From Halomonas sp. M20 (GTDB taxonomy: Bacteria; Pseudomonadota; Gammaproteobacteria; Pseudomonadales; Halomonadaceae), in the NCBI RefSeq assembly GCF_020622265.1, contig NZ_JACNMQ010000009.1, positions 80,956 through 144,955 of the forward strand: a stretch of 64,000 nucleotides of DNA, written 5' to 3'. This document shows, in pieces, positions 36,296 through 44,753 of the stretch. A program made the position numbers and the translations under genes. Numbering within the stretch: position 1 is the stretch's first letter; each line of letters begins with the position of its first letter. The notes under the pieces are model-generated. The model did not search any database and was not told where the DNA came from. It saw nothing but the letters and a program-made list of their open reading frames with translations.

Positions 36296-37873
36296 TTACA
36301 CGGCGCCCTCCTTCATCAGCTTGCCCATGTGCTCGGCTTGGCGAACCGCTAGCGCTACGATGGTCAACGTCGGGTTTTCCGCCGCCGAAGTGGTGAATTG
36401 ACTGCCGTCCGAAATGAACAGATTCGGAATATCATGCGTCTGCCCATGACGGTTGCACACGCCGTCCCGTGCCTTGTCACTCATGCGGCAGGAGCCCAGG
36501 TTATGAGTCGAGGGATAAGGCGGGGTCAGATAGATATCCTTGGCCCCCACTGACTCGTACAGCTTGCTGCCTTGCTGGAAAGCGTGTTCGCGCATAGCGA
36601 TGTCGTTGGGATGATCGTCGTAGTGCACGTTGGCTACCGGCAGCCCGTAGGCGTCTTTGGCCTCATTGTTGAGGGTGATACGGTTGCTTTCTCGCGGCAT
36701 GTCTTCCCCTACCAGCCACATGCCTGCCATACGATCGTATTGATCCAATGCACCGGTGAACTTGCGGCCCCAGGCGCCAGGATCGAGAAACGCCGCCATG
36801 AACGGCAGTCCCAGCGACAGCGTTTCCATCTCATAGCCCCCCACGAAGCCTCGGGATGGATCGTGACGGGCCTCTTCCGAAATAATGCCGGCCATGGTGG
36901 TGCCACGATACATGTGCACCGGCTCATCGAAGGTGGCATACACCGAACCAGTCATGTGGCGCATGTAGTTGCATCCGACCTGACCGGAACTGTTGGCCAA
37001 CCCGTCCGGAAACATGGACGACGCCGAATTTAGCAGTAGTCGTGGCGTCTCGATGGAGTTGCCTGCTACCGCCACCATGCGTGCTCGCTGACGCTGCAGG
37101 TTGCCATCGGTATCGAAATAGGTCACCCCGGTAACATGCCCACGCTCATCGTGCTCAATGGTGGCGACATGGGATTGCGGCCGCAGTTCTAGATGGCCAG
37201 TAGCGATTCCCGCGGGCAGTTCCGTGTACAGCGTCGACCACTTGGCGCCGGTACGACAGCCCTGAAAGCAGAAGCCGCGCTGTTGACAGGCGGCGCGACC
37301 ATCGCGGATCTGGCTATTGATCGCCATATGACCAGTGTTACAGGTATAGCCCAGCTTCCTGGCGCCGGCATACATCACATGAAAGTTGTTGTTGCCGGGC
37401 AGACCGGGAATGCTGTTGGTGCGGGTGACCCCCATGCGATCTTCTGCATTCTCGTAGTAGGGCAACAGCTCCTCGTAACTCAACGGCCAGTCAAGCAGGT
37501 TGGCGTCTTCTAGAGTGCCGTATTCACTGAGTGCGCGGAACTCATGTGGCTGAATGCGCAGGCTAGCACCCGCCCAGTGAACCGTGGTGCCGCCCACGGA
37601 CTTGACGATCCAGGCGGGCAGGTTGGGAAAATCCTTGGTCAGCCGAAAACTGCCCGAGGTCGTGCGGTTGTCCAGCCAGGCCAGCTGGCTGAAGGATGCC
37701 CATTCGTCGGCCAGAAAGTCGTCCCGGGTATGCAAGGCTCCCGCCTCGAGCACGACCACGTCGATGCCCTGCCGGGCCAGTTCGTTGGCCAGGGTGCCAC
37801 CGCCCGCGCCGGAGCCGATGACCACCACCACATTGCTGTCGTTGGAGGCAAATTGCGTTTGTCTATCGAGCAT
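36296..37873 (-). CDS. GMC-family FAD dehydrogenase, catalytic subunit (glucose/gluconate/sorbitol dehydrogenase type)
   Basis: 525-residue flavoprotein. N-terminal FAD motif VVIGSGAGGGTLANELA, then the GMC segment SVGGTTVHWAGASLR. Cysteines C196, C202 and C206 form CX5CX3C (CQQRGFCFQGC), the layout of the [3Fe-4S] cluster in membrane FAD-glucose dehydrogenases. The C-terminal active-site region is STHNLGSCRMS, followed by SAAENPTLTIVALA. It lies 41 bases downstream of the TAT-borne small subunit, which escorts it to the periplasm in characterised systems. The cytochrome c subunit usual for this class is not in the window. Sugar specificity is not readable. Confidence 0.87.
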   Translation of the reverse strand: MLDRQTQFASNDSNVVVVIGSGAGGGTLANELARQGIDVVVLEAGALHTRDDFLADEWASFSQLAWLDNRTTSGSFRLTKDFPNLPAWIVKSVGGTTVHWAGASLRIQPHEFRALSEYGTLEDANLLDWPLSYEELLPYYENAEDRMGVTRTNSIPGLPGNNNFHVMYAGARKLGYTCNTGHMAINSQIRDGRAACQQRGFCFQGCRTGAKWSTLYTELPAGIATGHLELRPQSHVATIEHDERGHVTGVTYFDTDGNLQRQRARMVAVAGNSIETPRLLLNSASSMFPDGLANSSGQVGCNYMRHMTGSVYATFDEPVHMYRGTTMAGIISEEARHDPSRGFVGGYEMETLSLGLPFMAAFLDPGAWGRKFTGALDQYDRMAGMWLVGEDMPRESNRITLNNEAKDAYGLPVANVHYDDHPNDIAMREHAFQQGSKLYESVGAKDIYLTPPYPSTHNLGSCRMSDKARDGVCNRHGQTHDIPNLFISDGSQFTTSAAENPTLTIVALAVRQAEHMGKLMKEGAV

Positions 37874-37914
37874 TGTTATGAGAAATCTCCTGATTATTAT
37901 TCTGGTTGGGCGCT

Positions 37915-38493
37915 CTAGGAAGCCGTTGTACCGGGCATGAAACCGTCCTCGGGTTGCGGCGGGTCGGGCAACCAGGTCAGATCGCTGAAGCCGTTGTAGA
38001 GATAGCCGACATCGCCCTCTTCCCCCTGATAACCAAAATGCGCAAAGGCCAGTGGATTGTTGTAGAGCGAAACCACGGCCGTGCTGCGAATCTTTTCAAA
38101 AAAGGAGGTGCCTTCCAGAGCTTCGATACGGCGAAACTGATCCTGCGTATCCAGCGTCAGCCAGTCTCCGCTGGCGCCCTCATCAAGCGAAGCGATGCCC
38201 CCCTGAAGCAGCGCCCGGGTCTGCTCGGCCTCGGCGGCTCGATCCAGATCCTTGACCACGAAGGTGTAGACCGCGTCTTCCAGGTTTGCATGAGGAAACA
38301 TCTGCCTGATGATCACCAGTAGGATTTCACCCTCGCGAGAACTCAACGCCTCCAGTGGCATGGCCCAGCTGCGACTGGGAGCCAGCAAGGCAATGGGACC
38401 ACTGGCAAAAGCCAGTGTGCCCAGCAGGGTGCCACCGCTGGCCTTGAGAAAGACACGGCGTGACAGCGTGTGTGAAAAAGAGCGTATCGGCAT
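37915..38493 (-). CDS. Gluconate 2-dehydrogenase subunit 3-family protein (TAT small subunit)
   Basis: 192-residue small subunit starting MPIRSFSHTLSRRVFLKASGG with a twin-arginine signal (SRRVFLKA) and hydrophobic stretch TLLGTLAFASGPIALL. The body is the DUF1080-independent subunit-3 fold with REGEILLVIIRQMFPH and FGYQGEEGDVGYLYNGF near the end. GGAG lies 9 bases upstream of the ATG at 38493; the longer reading from 38547 is less likely. It is co-transcribed with the catalytic subunit and probably folds with it for TAT export. Confidence 0.84.
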   Translation of the reverse strand: MPIRSFSHTLSRRVFLKASGGTLLGTLAFASGPIALLAPSRSWAMPLEALSSREGEILLVIIRQMFPHANLEDAVYTFVVKDLDRAAEAEQTRALLQGGIASLDEGASGDWLTLDTQDQFRRIEALEGTSFFEKIRSTAVVSLYNNPLAFAHFGYQGEEGDVGYLYNGFSDLTWLPDPPQPEDGFMPGTTAS

Positions 38494-38759
38494 GGCGGTT
38501 ATCTCCATAAACGGGCTGACAGGAGCCTTGTCGGTTGGCTCGGGCATGTCTCCCGGTTGTCATTGTGATGTGACTGAATATAAGGACGAGCGAGGCTCTT
38601 TTTTGAGGATAGGCGGTCGTCAAGATCTGGGAATATCAATAAGCTACTACCTAGCCTAAGGTCGTAGGCACCATGCGATACCCAGCCACTTAACTTCGAA
38701 TGGCTCAAAAGCCCTTGTGGCGCTACTCTACAAACTGGGACATTGATTTCGAGTCACTC

Positions 38760-39248
38760 ATGCCATTACTGACCAAATCGCGCTATCGCCTGTGGGGCGC
38801 CCTGCTCATGTTCACACTGCTGGCCGGCTGTGCCGGGCGTGAGATGCGCATGCAGGACTACGATCAGGATCAAGCGGCGCTCTCCATCGAACGAGCGATG
38901 ATCCTGGCCAGTGCTCGTCAGGCGCTGGGCATCCCCTATCGCTATGGTGGGACGACCAGGAGTGGCCTGGACTGCTCCGGTCTGGTGCAGATGGCCTACG
39001 CCAATGCGGGCATCGATATACCCCGTACCGCCAATCAGCAGTTTTCCCGCATTCCCCAACGGGACACGATCCGCCCTGGCGACTTGGTATTCTTCGGCTC
39101 GGGTAGCAAGGCAACCCACGTGGGCATTTACCTTGGCGATGGGCAGATGGTGCATGCCCCCGGACGCGGTCGCCATGTCACCACCACGTCTCTTGATCTC
39201 GACTACTGGCAGAACCGCTACCTGGGTACCGGAGGGCCCGCGCCTTGA
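38760..39248 (+). CDS. NlpC/P60-family lipoprotein (peptidoglycan endopeptidase)
   Basis: 162-residue cell-wall hydrolase of the Spr/MepS type. Lipoprotein signal with lipobox LLAGC after a basic start (KSRYRLWGALLMFTLLAGC), then the NlpC/P60 domain with the catalytic cysteine in GLDCSGLVQMAYANAG, first histidine in THVGIYLGDG and second in MVHAPGRG. Such enzymes cut D-Ala-mDAP cross-links in the periplasm. Start is uncertain: ATG 38760 gives a normal lipoprotein signal but has a weak ribosome-binding site; 38700 would add 20 residues. Confidence 0.88.
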   Translation: MPLLTKSRYRLWGALLMFTLLAGCAGREMRMQDYDQDQAALSIERAMILASARQALGIPYRYGGTTRSGLDCSGLVQMAYANAGIDIPRTANQQFSRIPQRDTIRPGDLVFFGSGSKATHVGIYLGDGQMVHAPGRGRHVTTTSLDLDYWQNRYLGTGGPAP

Positions 39249-39377
39249 GCCCTTCCTTGGCGTCTTTCCTTTTGGTTCCACCCTTGAATAAAGCCGATGT
39301 GCCCACATGCTTTACTTGTTGACCGTTAAAGATGTTCTACGCTTTTAGCTCTAGCGTTGTTTCAAGGAGATGTTTTC

Positions 39378-39935
39378 ATGGCAGATCAACCATTTTTGAC
39401 CGACGTACAAACACTTCGTGAGCGCGCGCGCCAGCACATCGAAAAAGGCGCGATCACTGAAGGGTACAAGGCCGATCGCGAGAATGTGATCAACATTCTC
39501 AATGAGGCCTTGGCAACGGAAATCGTCTGCACCCTTCGCTACAAGCGCCACTATTATATGGCGGATGGCCTGAGCGCGAACGTCGCCAAGGCCGAGTTTC
39601 TGGAGCACGCCCAGCAGGAACAACAGCACGCCGATTGGCTTGCTGAGCGTATCGTTCAGTTGGGGGGTGCGCCCAACTTTTCACCGGAGGGCCTGCAAAC
39701 CCGTTCCCATGCCGAGTACGTGGAAGGCTCCGATCTCAAGGAGATGATCAAGGAGAACCTGATTGCCGAACGCATCGCCATCGACAGCTATCGTGAAATT
39801 GCGACTTATCTAGGGGACAAGGATCCAACCTCTCGCCGTATCATGGAGGACATCCTGGCCCAGGAAGAAGAGCACGCCGACGATATGGCGGGGCTATTGG
39901 AAGGCGTCGAGCGGCTACCGACGAATAACGCCTAG
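39378..39935 (+). CDS. Ferritin-like/bacterioferritin protein
   Basis: 185-residue four-helix-bundle protein. Di-iron ligands fit the pattern E in NEALATEIVCTLRYKRHYY, E..H in EFLEHAQQEQQHADWLAERI, E in KENLIAERIAIDSYREI and E..H in EDILAQEEEHADDMAGL. AAGGAGATG precedes the ATG at 39378. Relatives store or detoxify iron; placement just before a peroxiredoxin suggests an oxidative-stress pair. No haem-binding methionine can be assigned, so classical bacterioferritin activity is unsure. Confidence 0.85.
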   Translation: MADQPFLTDVQTLRERARQHIEKGAITEGYKADRENVINILNEALATEIVCTLRYKRHYYMADGLSANVAKAEFLEHAQQEQQHADWLAERIVQLGGAPNFSPEGLQTRSHAEYVEGSDLKEMIKENLIAERIAIDSYREIATYLGDKDPTSRRIMEDILAQEEEHADDMAGLLEGVERLPTNNA

Positions 39936-39993
39936 GCGTTGACGAGAGCAGTCTATTTACCTACACCTGGCTTCTAACAAAAGGAGTGACAAC

Positions 39994-40632
39994 ATGTCTT
40001 TACGTCTTGGCGATACTGCCCCGGACTTTACGCAAGATAGCACCGAAGGATCCATCGAATTTCATCGGTGGGCCGGCGATAGCTGGGTTGTACTGTTCTC
40101 GCATCCTGCGGATTTTACGCCGGTATGCACCACGGAGCTTGGCGAGGTATCGCGACTCAAGCCCGAGTTCGATAAGCGCAACGTCAAGGCTATTGGTCTA
40201 TCGGTGGATCCACTCGACGACCACAAGGCCTGGGCCGGAGACATACAGGAAACTCAGGGCTACGGCCTGAATTTCCCGTTGCTGGCCGATCAAGACCGCA
40301 AGGTCAGCGACCTTTACGATATGATTCATCCCAATGCCGACAACACTCTGACGGTGCGGTCGGTATTCATCATTGATCACAACAAGAAGGTACGCCTGAC
40401 CATTACTTACCCGGCTAGCACCGGGCGCAATTTCACTGAGATTTTGCGGGTGATCGACAGCCTGCAGCTCACTGACAACTACAAGGTGGCAACGCCAGTG
40501 AACTGGACCGATGGCGACGATTGCATCATCGTTCCCTCGGTTCCCAACGAGCAGGCCAAGGAACTTTTCCCCCAAGGCTGGGATGAAAAGAAACCTTATC
40601 TGCGCATGGTCAAGCAACCCGACAAGACCTGA
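39994..40632 (+). CDS. 1-Cys peroxiredoxin (Prx6 family)
   Basis: 212-residue peroxidase reducing hydrogen and organic peroxides. The peroxidatic cysteine C45 lies in SHPADFTPVCTTELGEV, with the supporting Arg/Thr in the same motif. There is a long C-terminal arm (DNYKVATPVNWTDGDDCIIVPSVP) typical of Prx6 rather than AhpC. AAGGAG precedes the ATG. It starts 59 bases after the ferritin-like gene and ends at a strong terminator, forming a two-gene unit. Confidence 0.93.
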   Translation: MSLRLGDTAPDFTQDSTEGSIEFHRWAGDSWVVLFSHPADFTPVCTTELGEVSRLKPEFDKRNVKAIGLSVDPLDDHKAWAGDIQETQGYGLNFPLLADQDRKVSDLYDMIHPNADNTLTVRSVFIIDHNKKVRLTITYPASTGRNFTEILRVIDSLQLTDNYKVATPVNWTDGDDCIIVPSVPNEQAKELFPQGWDEKKPYLRMVKQPDKT

Positions 40633-40679
40633 TTGGTTATTGAAGGTCGTCGCCAATGATCGAGCACCCGTGATAATGA

Positions 40680-40707
40680 AACGCCGACTTTTGCAGTCGG
40701 CGTTTTT
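40680..40707 (+). terminator. Terminator after the peroxiredoxin gene
   Basis: 10-bp stem AACGCCGACT / AGTCGGCGTT with loop TTTGC and following T-run. Confidence 0.9.
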
Positions 40708-40724
40708 GTTGGCCAATCCCGGGT

Positions 40725-41600
40725 TCAAAGCGTGGGACGAGCCTTGATGGCGACACGGCGTTCGTGCAAAGCGACGAGGAGGCCGCTGGCGATGATGACG
40801 GTGGTGCCGACATAGACCCAGGTATCGGGAAGCTCGCCCCAGAACAACCTGCCCAACAGCACCGCCCAGACCATCGCCGTGTAATCGAAAGGCGCGGCAA
40901 TCGATGCCGGCGCATGTTGAAACGCCAACGTAATGAAGGCCATCGCTGCCACCCCCATTATCCCCGCACTGACAAAGCCCAGCCAATGCACGAGTTGAGG
41001 CGGTTTCCAGAACAGTGGCAACAACAACGCGCTAACGATCAGCGGCACCAGGGTCACATAAAACACCATGGCCCAGAGATGTTCGCGGCCACCATAAAGG
41101 CGCGCGGTAATCATCAAGAGTGCATAGCAGATGGCTGCGAGCAGTACCACCAATGCCCCAAGCTGAAATCCTGCTGCGCCGGGTCTCACCACGATCAGTA
41201 CGCCTGCAAAGCCAACGAAGGAGGCGATCAGTGGCAAGCGTTCGACTCGCTCACCGAGCAGGGGAACCGATAGCAGCGCAATGAACAGTGGGGCGGCAAA
41301 GGCGATAGCCGTGACCTCCGCCAAGGGCAACAAGGATAGACCCATTATGAAGCTGAACGTAATGACGGTGGCGATCAGCCCACGCAGTAAATGTATCAAG
41401 GGGCGTCGCGTACCCAAGGTGCGCAAACCGCCGTTGAATCGAGCTATCAACATGATCAATGGTAAAGCAACCAGCATGCGGAAGAAGACGATCTGCACGG
41501 GGGCATAGCTTTCGCTCAGCCATTTGGCCACGGCGTCGCCCAATGCAAGAAACAGCACGCCGAGGCACATATATACGATACCCAGTACGGTCGATGACAT
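40725..41600 (-). CDS. EamA/DMT-superfamily transporter
   Basis: 291-residue permease with ten membrane segments arranged as two EamA halves (VYMCLGVLFLALGDAVAKWLSE... and AICYALLMITARLYGG...). RhaT/RarD-like drug-metabolite transporters usually export amino acids or metabolites; substrate unknown. AAGGAA lies upstream of the ATG. Confidence 0.87.
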   Translation of the reverse strand: MSSTVLGIVYMCLGVLFLALGDAVAKWLSESYAPVQIVFFRMLVALPLIMLIARFNGGLRTLGTRRPLIHLLRGLIATVITFSFIMGLSLLPLAEVTAIAFAAPLFIALLSVPLLGERVERLPLIASFVGFAGVLIVVRPGAAGFQLGALVVLLAAICYALLMITARLYGGREHLWAMVFYVTLVPLIVSALLLPLFWKPPQLVHWLGFVSAGIMGVAAMAFITLAFQHAPASIAAPFDYTAMVWAVLLGRLFWGELPDTWVYVGTTVIIASGLLVALHERRVAIKARPTL

Positions 41601-42329
41601 TCAATATTCCTTGATAAAGGCCAAAGCGGTGAGTGCTGGGGGCCCCCTGCTTGTTTAGCCTACTTTAATCGCTATGACAGCGCGTACCGAATGGTTACTA
41701 ATGCTGCAATGCAGTGGTTACAATTCAACCTCGATTTTAACGGCTAGAATTTAGTATGAACTCTTCGGCTATAACCTTTAGTCTAATATAATTAGCAACC
41801 TACTTTTTTGCACGGCATTAGTATGAGGAAAACCATTATGGAAATAACAATATAATATAAACAAATACTCATATTAATTAAATTTTTAGTGCTAACGCAC
41901 GTGCTTTTAATTCTTAGTTTCAATGCTAGATATAGTGTTTTACTATAATTAATAAATATTTACCTAAGAACACTTTGAGTGCTTCATTATCCTATCCATT
42001 TTTCCTTCTTAATTTTCGATTAAACATAGGCTTATAAAAAAACTAGTCAGATCATCCCTCTTTACTTAATAGGTTTGTTTAAAAAATACCCACGGTTGGA
42101 AAAACCATTCTAATAAAGCTATATAAGCACTAAAACTAAATCGAAAAAGATCAGAAAATCCACTCTCATGGAAGACCAATGTCATGTTGGGGCGTAGAGG
42201 CAAGCGCCCTATCATGAGATTACTTTGCGCTGCATAGTTACTTTTTGTATCCGAATGTATCATCATATGCGAACATCGTTCATACCTTCGGCGCCAAAAA
42301 AACTGCCTATACGGCTGGGAGAAAACCGC
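41601..42329 (+). other. Long AT-rich non-coding leader before pgaA
   Basis: About 730 bases with no convincing gene, very AT-rich between 41660 and 42240, in sharp contrast with the GC-rich coding DNA on both sides. A small hairpin GTGC-TAAC-GCAC lies near 41891-41902, and stretches such as TATAATATAA and AATTAATAAATATT could serve as promoters or as binding sites for H-NS/MvaT-like silencers. A 66-codon minus-strand ORF at 42066-42266 has no supporting feature. The region is best read as the regulatory zone of the pga operon. Confidence 0.6.
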
Positions 42330-44753
42330 ATGACTAAAGGATGGTGGACACTGGTGTGCCTATCCAGCCTCCTGTGCGCTACTTCGGTAGTAGCACAAGA
42401 AGGCGATCTGGATGCCCGGCGTGAAGCCTGGGTCATCAAGGCGCGTCAAGGCCAGATGAATGAAGCCATCGACGGCCTGGCCAATCTTTACGCTAGAACC
42501 GGTGATTCTGCGGTACTCGATGACCTTATTGCCCTGCGTCTTCGTGACGGTCGCAATCAGGAAGCGCTCGACACCTGCCAAAACTGCAGCATCGAGGATT
42601 ACTCCAGCGTCAGCCTAGAAGCGCTTGGCGTAGCCGCGCGTCGTGCCGGCAAACTGGAGCGAGCGCTAGAATTCTATCAAGCACTGACCATGCGTGAGCC
42701 TAACAATTTACAAGGCTGGTTAGGTTTAGTGCTGACCAACGTCGACCTTGAGAACTACGAGGCTGCAAGCTTTGCGCTGAGCGGTATTGAGGAGCGTGTC
42801 GGCCGCAGTGCCGACTGGGCCAGAGCACGTGCCTATCTTGCTGCGCAAACCGATGACACCATAGCCGAGTTGCAAGCGCGTCAGTTCCTTCTCGAGCGTC
42901 AGCCTGAAAATGAAAAAGATATTCAAGCGCTTTACCGCACGGCAGTGACTCTTGGTGCCGCTGATGCCGCCAGACGGTTAATGCGCGAACATCCAAATGC
43001 CTTTACCAAGGCGGATCGCTTATGGCTACGTTTTTACGATGCCCAAGGCAAGTTGCGGCTAGCCGAACAGCTGGATGAACCTCAGCGTGCCGAACAAGCG
43101 CTTGAAGAACTCAATGTCGTTATCGCTTCACAGGAATCCGCCGAAGGCCTGGTGCAGCGTGCGGAGTACGATAAGGTCGTGGCTTTGACCCAGCTTCGCC
43201 GTTTCCAGGAAGCCGAGGCGCTGGCCATGAATCTCCAGCAGCGCTATGGCCAGTTGCCTGCTTATCTTCAAAAAACCCGCGCCGATACATTAATGGGGCT
43301 GCATCGCCCGAATGAGGCTGCGCAGCTTTATGAGAAGTTGATCGCGTCCAATCCTGGCCTTGCCACGGACGCGAATAATCCCCTGTATGAGCCACTGGTA
43401 TACGCTTACGCAGACGCACAGCGCTATGACGAAGCTCAAGCCACCCTCGACAAATGGAAAATGGAAGAACCGGCCACTCGGTGGGATTTTACTGGTACCC
43501 AACGCATACCCAATCCCAGCTATGACCGTATCCGTGGGTTAGAAACGACACTGACGGCCTGGCGTGGCGATGAGCGCCGCGCAGACGAGCGTCTGACACA
43601 ACAGCTTGATCAGGCACCCGGCAATGCCTGGCTATGGCAAAGTCAGGGCGACCTCAAACGGTGGCGTGGCTTGCCCCGCAGATCCGAGCAGAGCTATCAG
43701 CGCGCTGCCGAACTCATGGCACCAAACGATCGTCGCGAGGCGGAATACGGTGTACTTATGTCGCGGCTTGATCGTGGGCAGTGGCGCGATACCGTCACCG
43801 CAATCAAAAGAAAGATCGCCCAGGACCCGCCCAGTGCCGCTCGGGATGAGATGGAACGAGAGCTCCGCGAACAACGTGCAGGCGGATTGATCGTTGAGGC
43901 AAAGCGCGGCGATAGCGAAGGTAGTGGCACCCAGAGTTCTCGCGACTGGGCCTACGAAGCGCGCCTGGAGGCACCACGCAACGACAGCGGTTCGCGCTTC
44001 TTTGCTCAACGAATCGGTCAGTTTGGCGAATTCGATGATAAAGCGTTGTACGCCGCCTATGACGCGGTGGGTTACGAACTCAACCTTTATCCTGCCACGC
44101 TGTCCGTAGCCGCAGGACAAGGCGCTCAACTCAACGATGATGCGCTCTTATGGGGAAAGTTGAACTACGCCTTCTCGGACCACTGGTCCGCCCTCGTCAA
44201 CGTGGAACTCAATACTGCCGAAACGCCGCTGCGAGCCCTGCGCGATGACGTCAATGCGGATCTCTACGGTGTCGAGGCACGCTATACCCGGGACAAATCA
44301 GGTTCCGGTGGCATTGGCCTGGCTTTTCTAGATCTCGATGACGGCAACTTGCGTCGTGCTGTTACCGCTGACTGGCAGGAAGCGCTTTATCGTTACGACC
44401 GCTGGCGTATCGATGGACAAGTCTTCCTCGGCACTTCCCATAACGACACCGTCGAAGCCAGCTACTTCAACCCCCGTCGTGATGTCAGCGCCGATGGACA
44501 AATCGATATTGGCTATCTCCTGCCCCTTGGCTATCGCAAAGCATTCATCCAGACCCTGACCCTGGGCGGTGGAGGCTACTGGCAGAAGGATTTCGGCAGC
44601 GATCCCACCTGGCAGATCGGTTATCGGCACGGCTGGGAACTGGAACCAGATCTAACCCTAACCTACGGCTTTTCCCGGCAGAAGAGTGTCTATGACGGCA
44701 ATCCCGAGTACGGCAACTTCGTCACCGCTGGCTTCGAATGGAGATTCCTGTGA
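42330..44753 (+). CDS. pgaA: Poly-beta-1,6-N-acetylglucosamine export porin PgaA
   Basis: 807 residues from the ATG at 42330 (GGGAGAAAA upstream), the same length as E. coli PgaA; the frame is open from 42225 but the signal peptide MTKGWWTLVCLSSLLCATSVVAQ begins here. The N-terminal half is a series of tetratricopeptide-like helical repeats (periplasmic, binding the polymer and PgaB), the C-terminal third is a beta-barrel ending GNFVTAGFEWRFL with terminal hydrophobic residues. It exports partly deacetylated PNAG through the outer membrane for biofilm adhesion. First of four overlapping genes. Confidence 0.92.
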   Translation: MTKGWWTLVCLSSLLCATSVVAQEGDLDARREAWVIKARQGQMNEAIDGLANLYARTGDSAVLDDLIALRLRDGRNQEALDTCQNCSIEDYSSVSLEALGVAARRAGKLERALEFYQALTMREPNNLQGWLGLVLTNVDLENYEAASFALSGIEERVGRSADWARARAYLAAQTDDTIAELQARQFLLERQPENEKDIQALYRTAVTLGAADAARRLMREHPNAFTKADRLWLRFYDAQGKLRLAEQLDEPQRAEQALEELNVVIASQESAEGLVQRAEYDKVVALTQLRRFQEAEALAMNLQQRYGQLPAYLQKTRADTLMGLHRPNEAAQLYEKLIASNPGLATDANNPLYEPLVYAYADAQRYDEAQATLDKWKMEEPATRWDFTGTQRIPNPSYDRIRGLETTLTAWRGDERRADERLTQQLDQAPGNAWLWQSQGDLKRWRGLPRRSEQSYQRAAELMAPNDRREAEYGVLMSRLDRGQWRDTVTAIKRKIAQDPPSAARDEMERELREQRAGGLIVEAKRGDSEGSGTQSSRDWAYEARLEAPRNDSGSRFFAQRIGQFGEFDDKALYAAYDAVGYELNLYPATLSVAAGQGAQLNDDALLWGKLNYAFSDHWSALVNVELNTAETPLRALRDDVNADLYGVEARYTRDKSGSGGIGLAFLDLDDGNLRRAVTADWQEALYRYDRWRIDGQVFLGTSHNDTVEASYFNPRRDVSADGQIDIGYLLPLGYRKAFIQTLTLGGGGYWQKDFGSDPTWQIGYRHGWELEPDLTLTYGFSRQKSVYDGNPEYGNFVTAGFEWRFL

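Noticed and set aside
42066..42266. 66-codon minus-strand ORF in the AT-rich leader of pgaA
   Set aside because: No clear ribosome-binding site or recognisable domain, and AT-rich DNA gives such frames by chance; left as non-coding.
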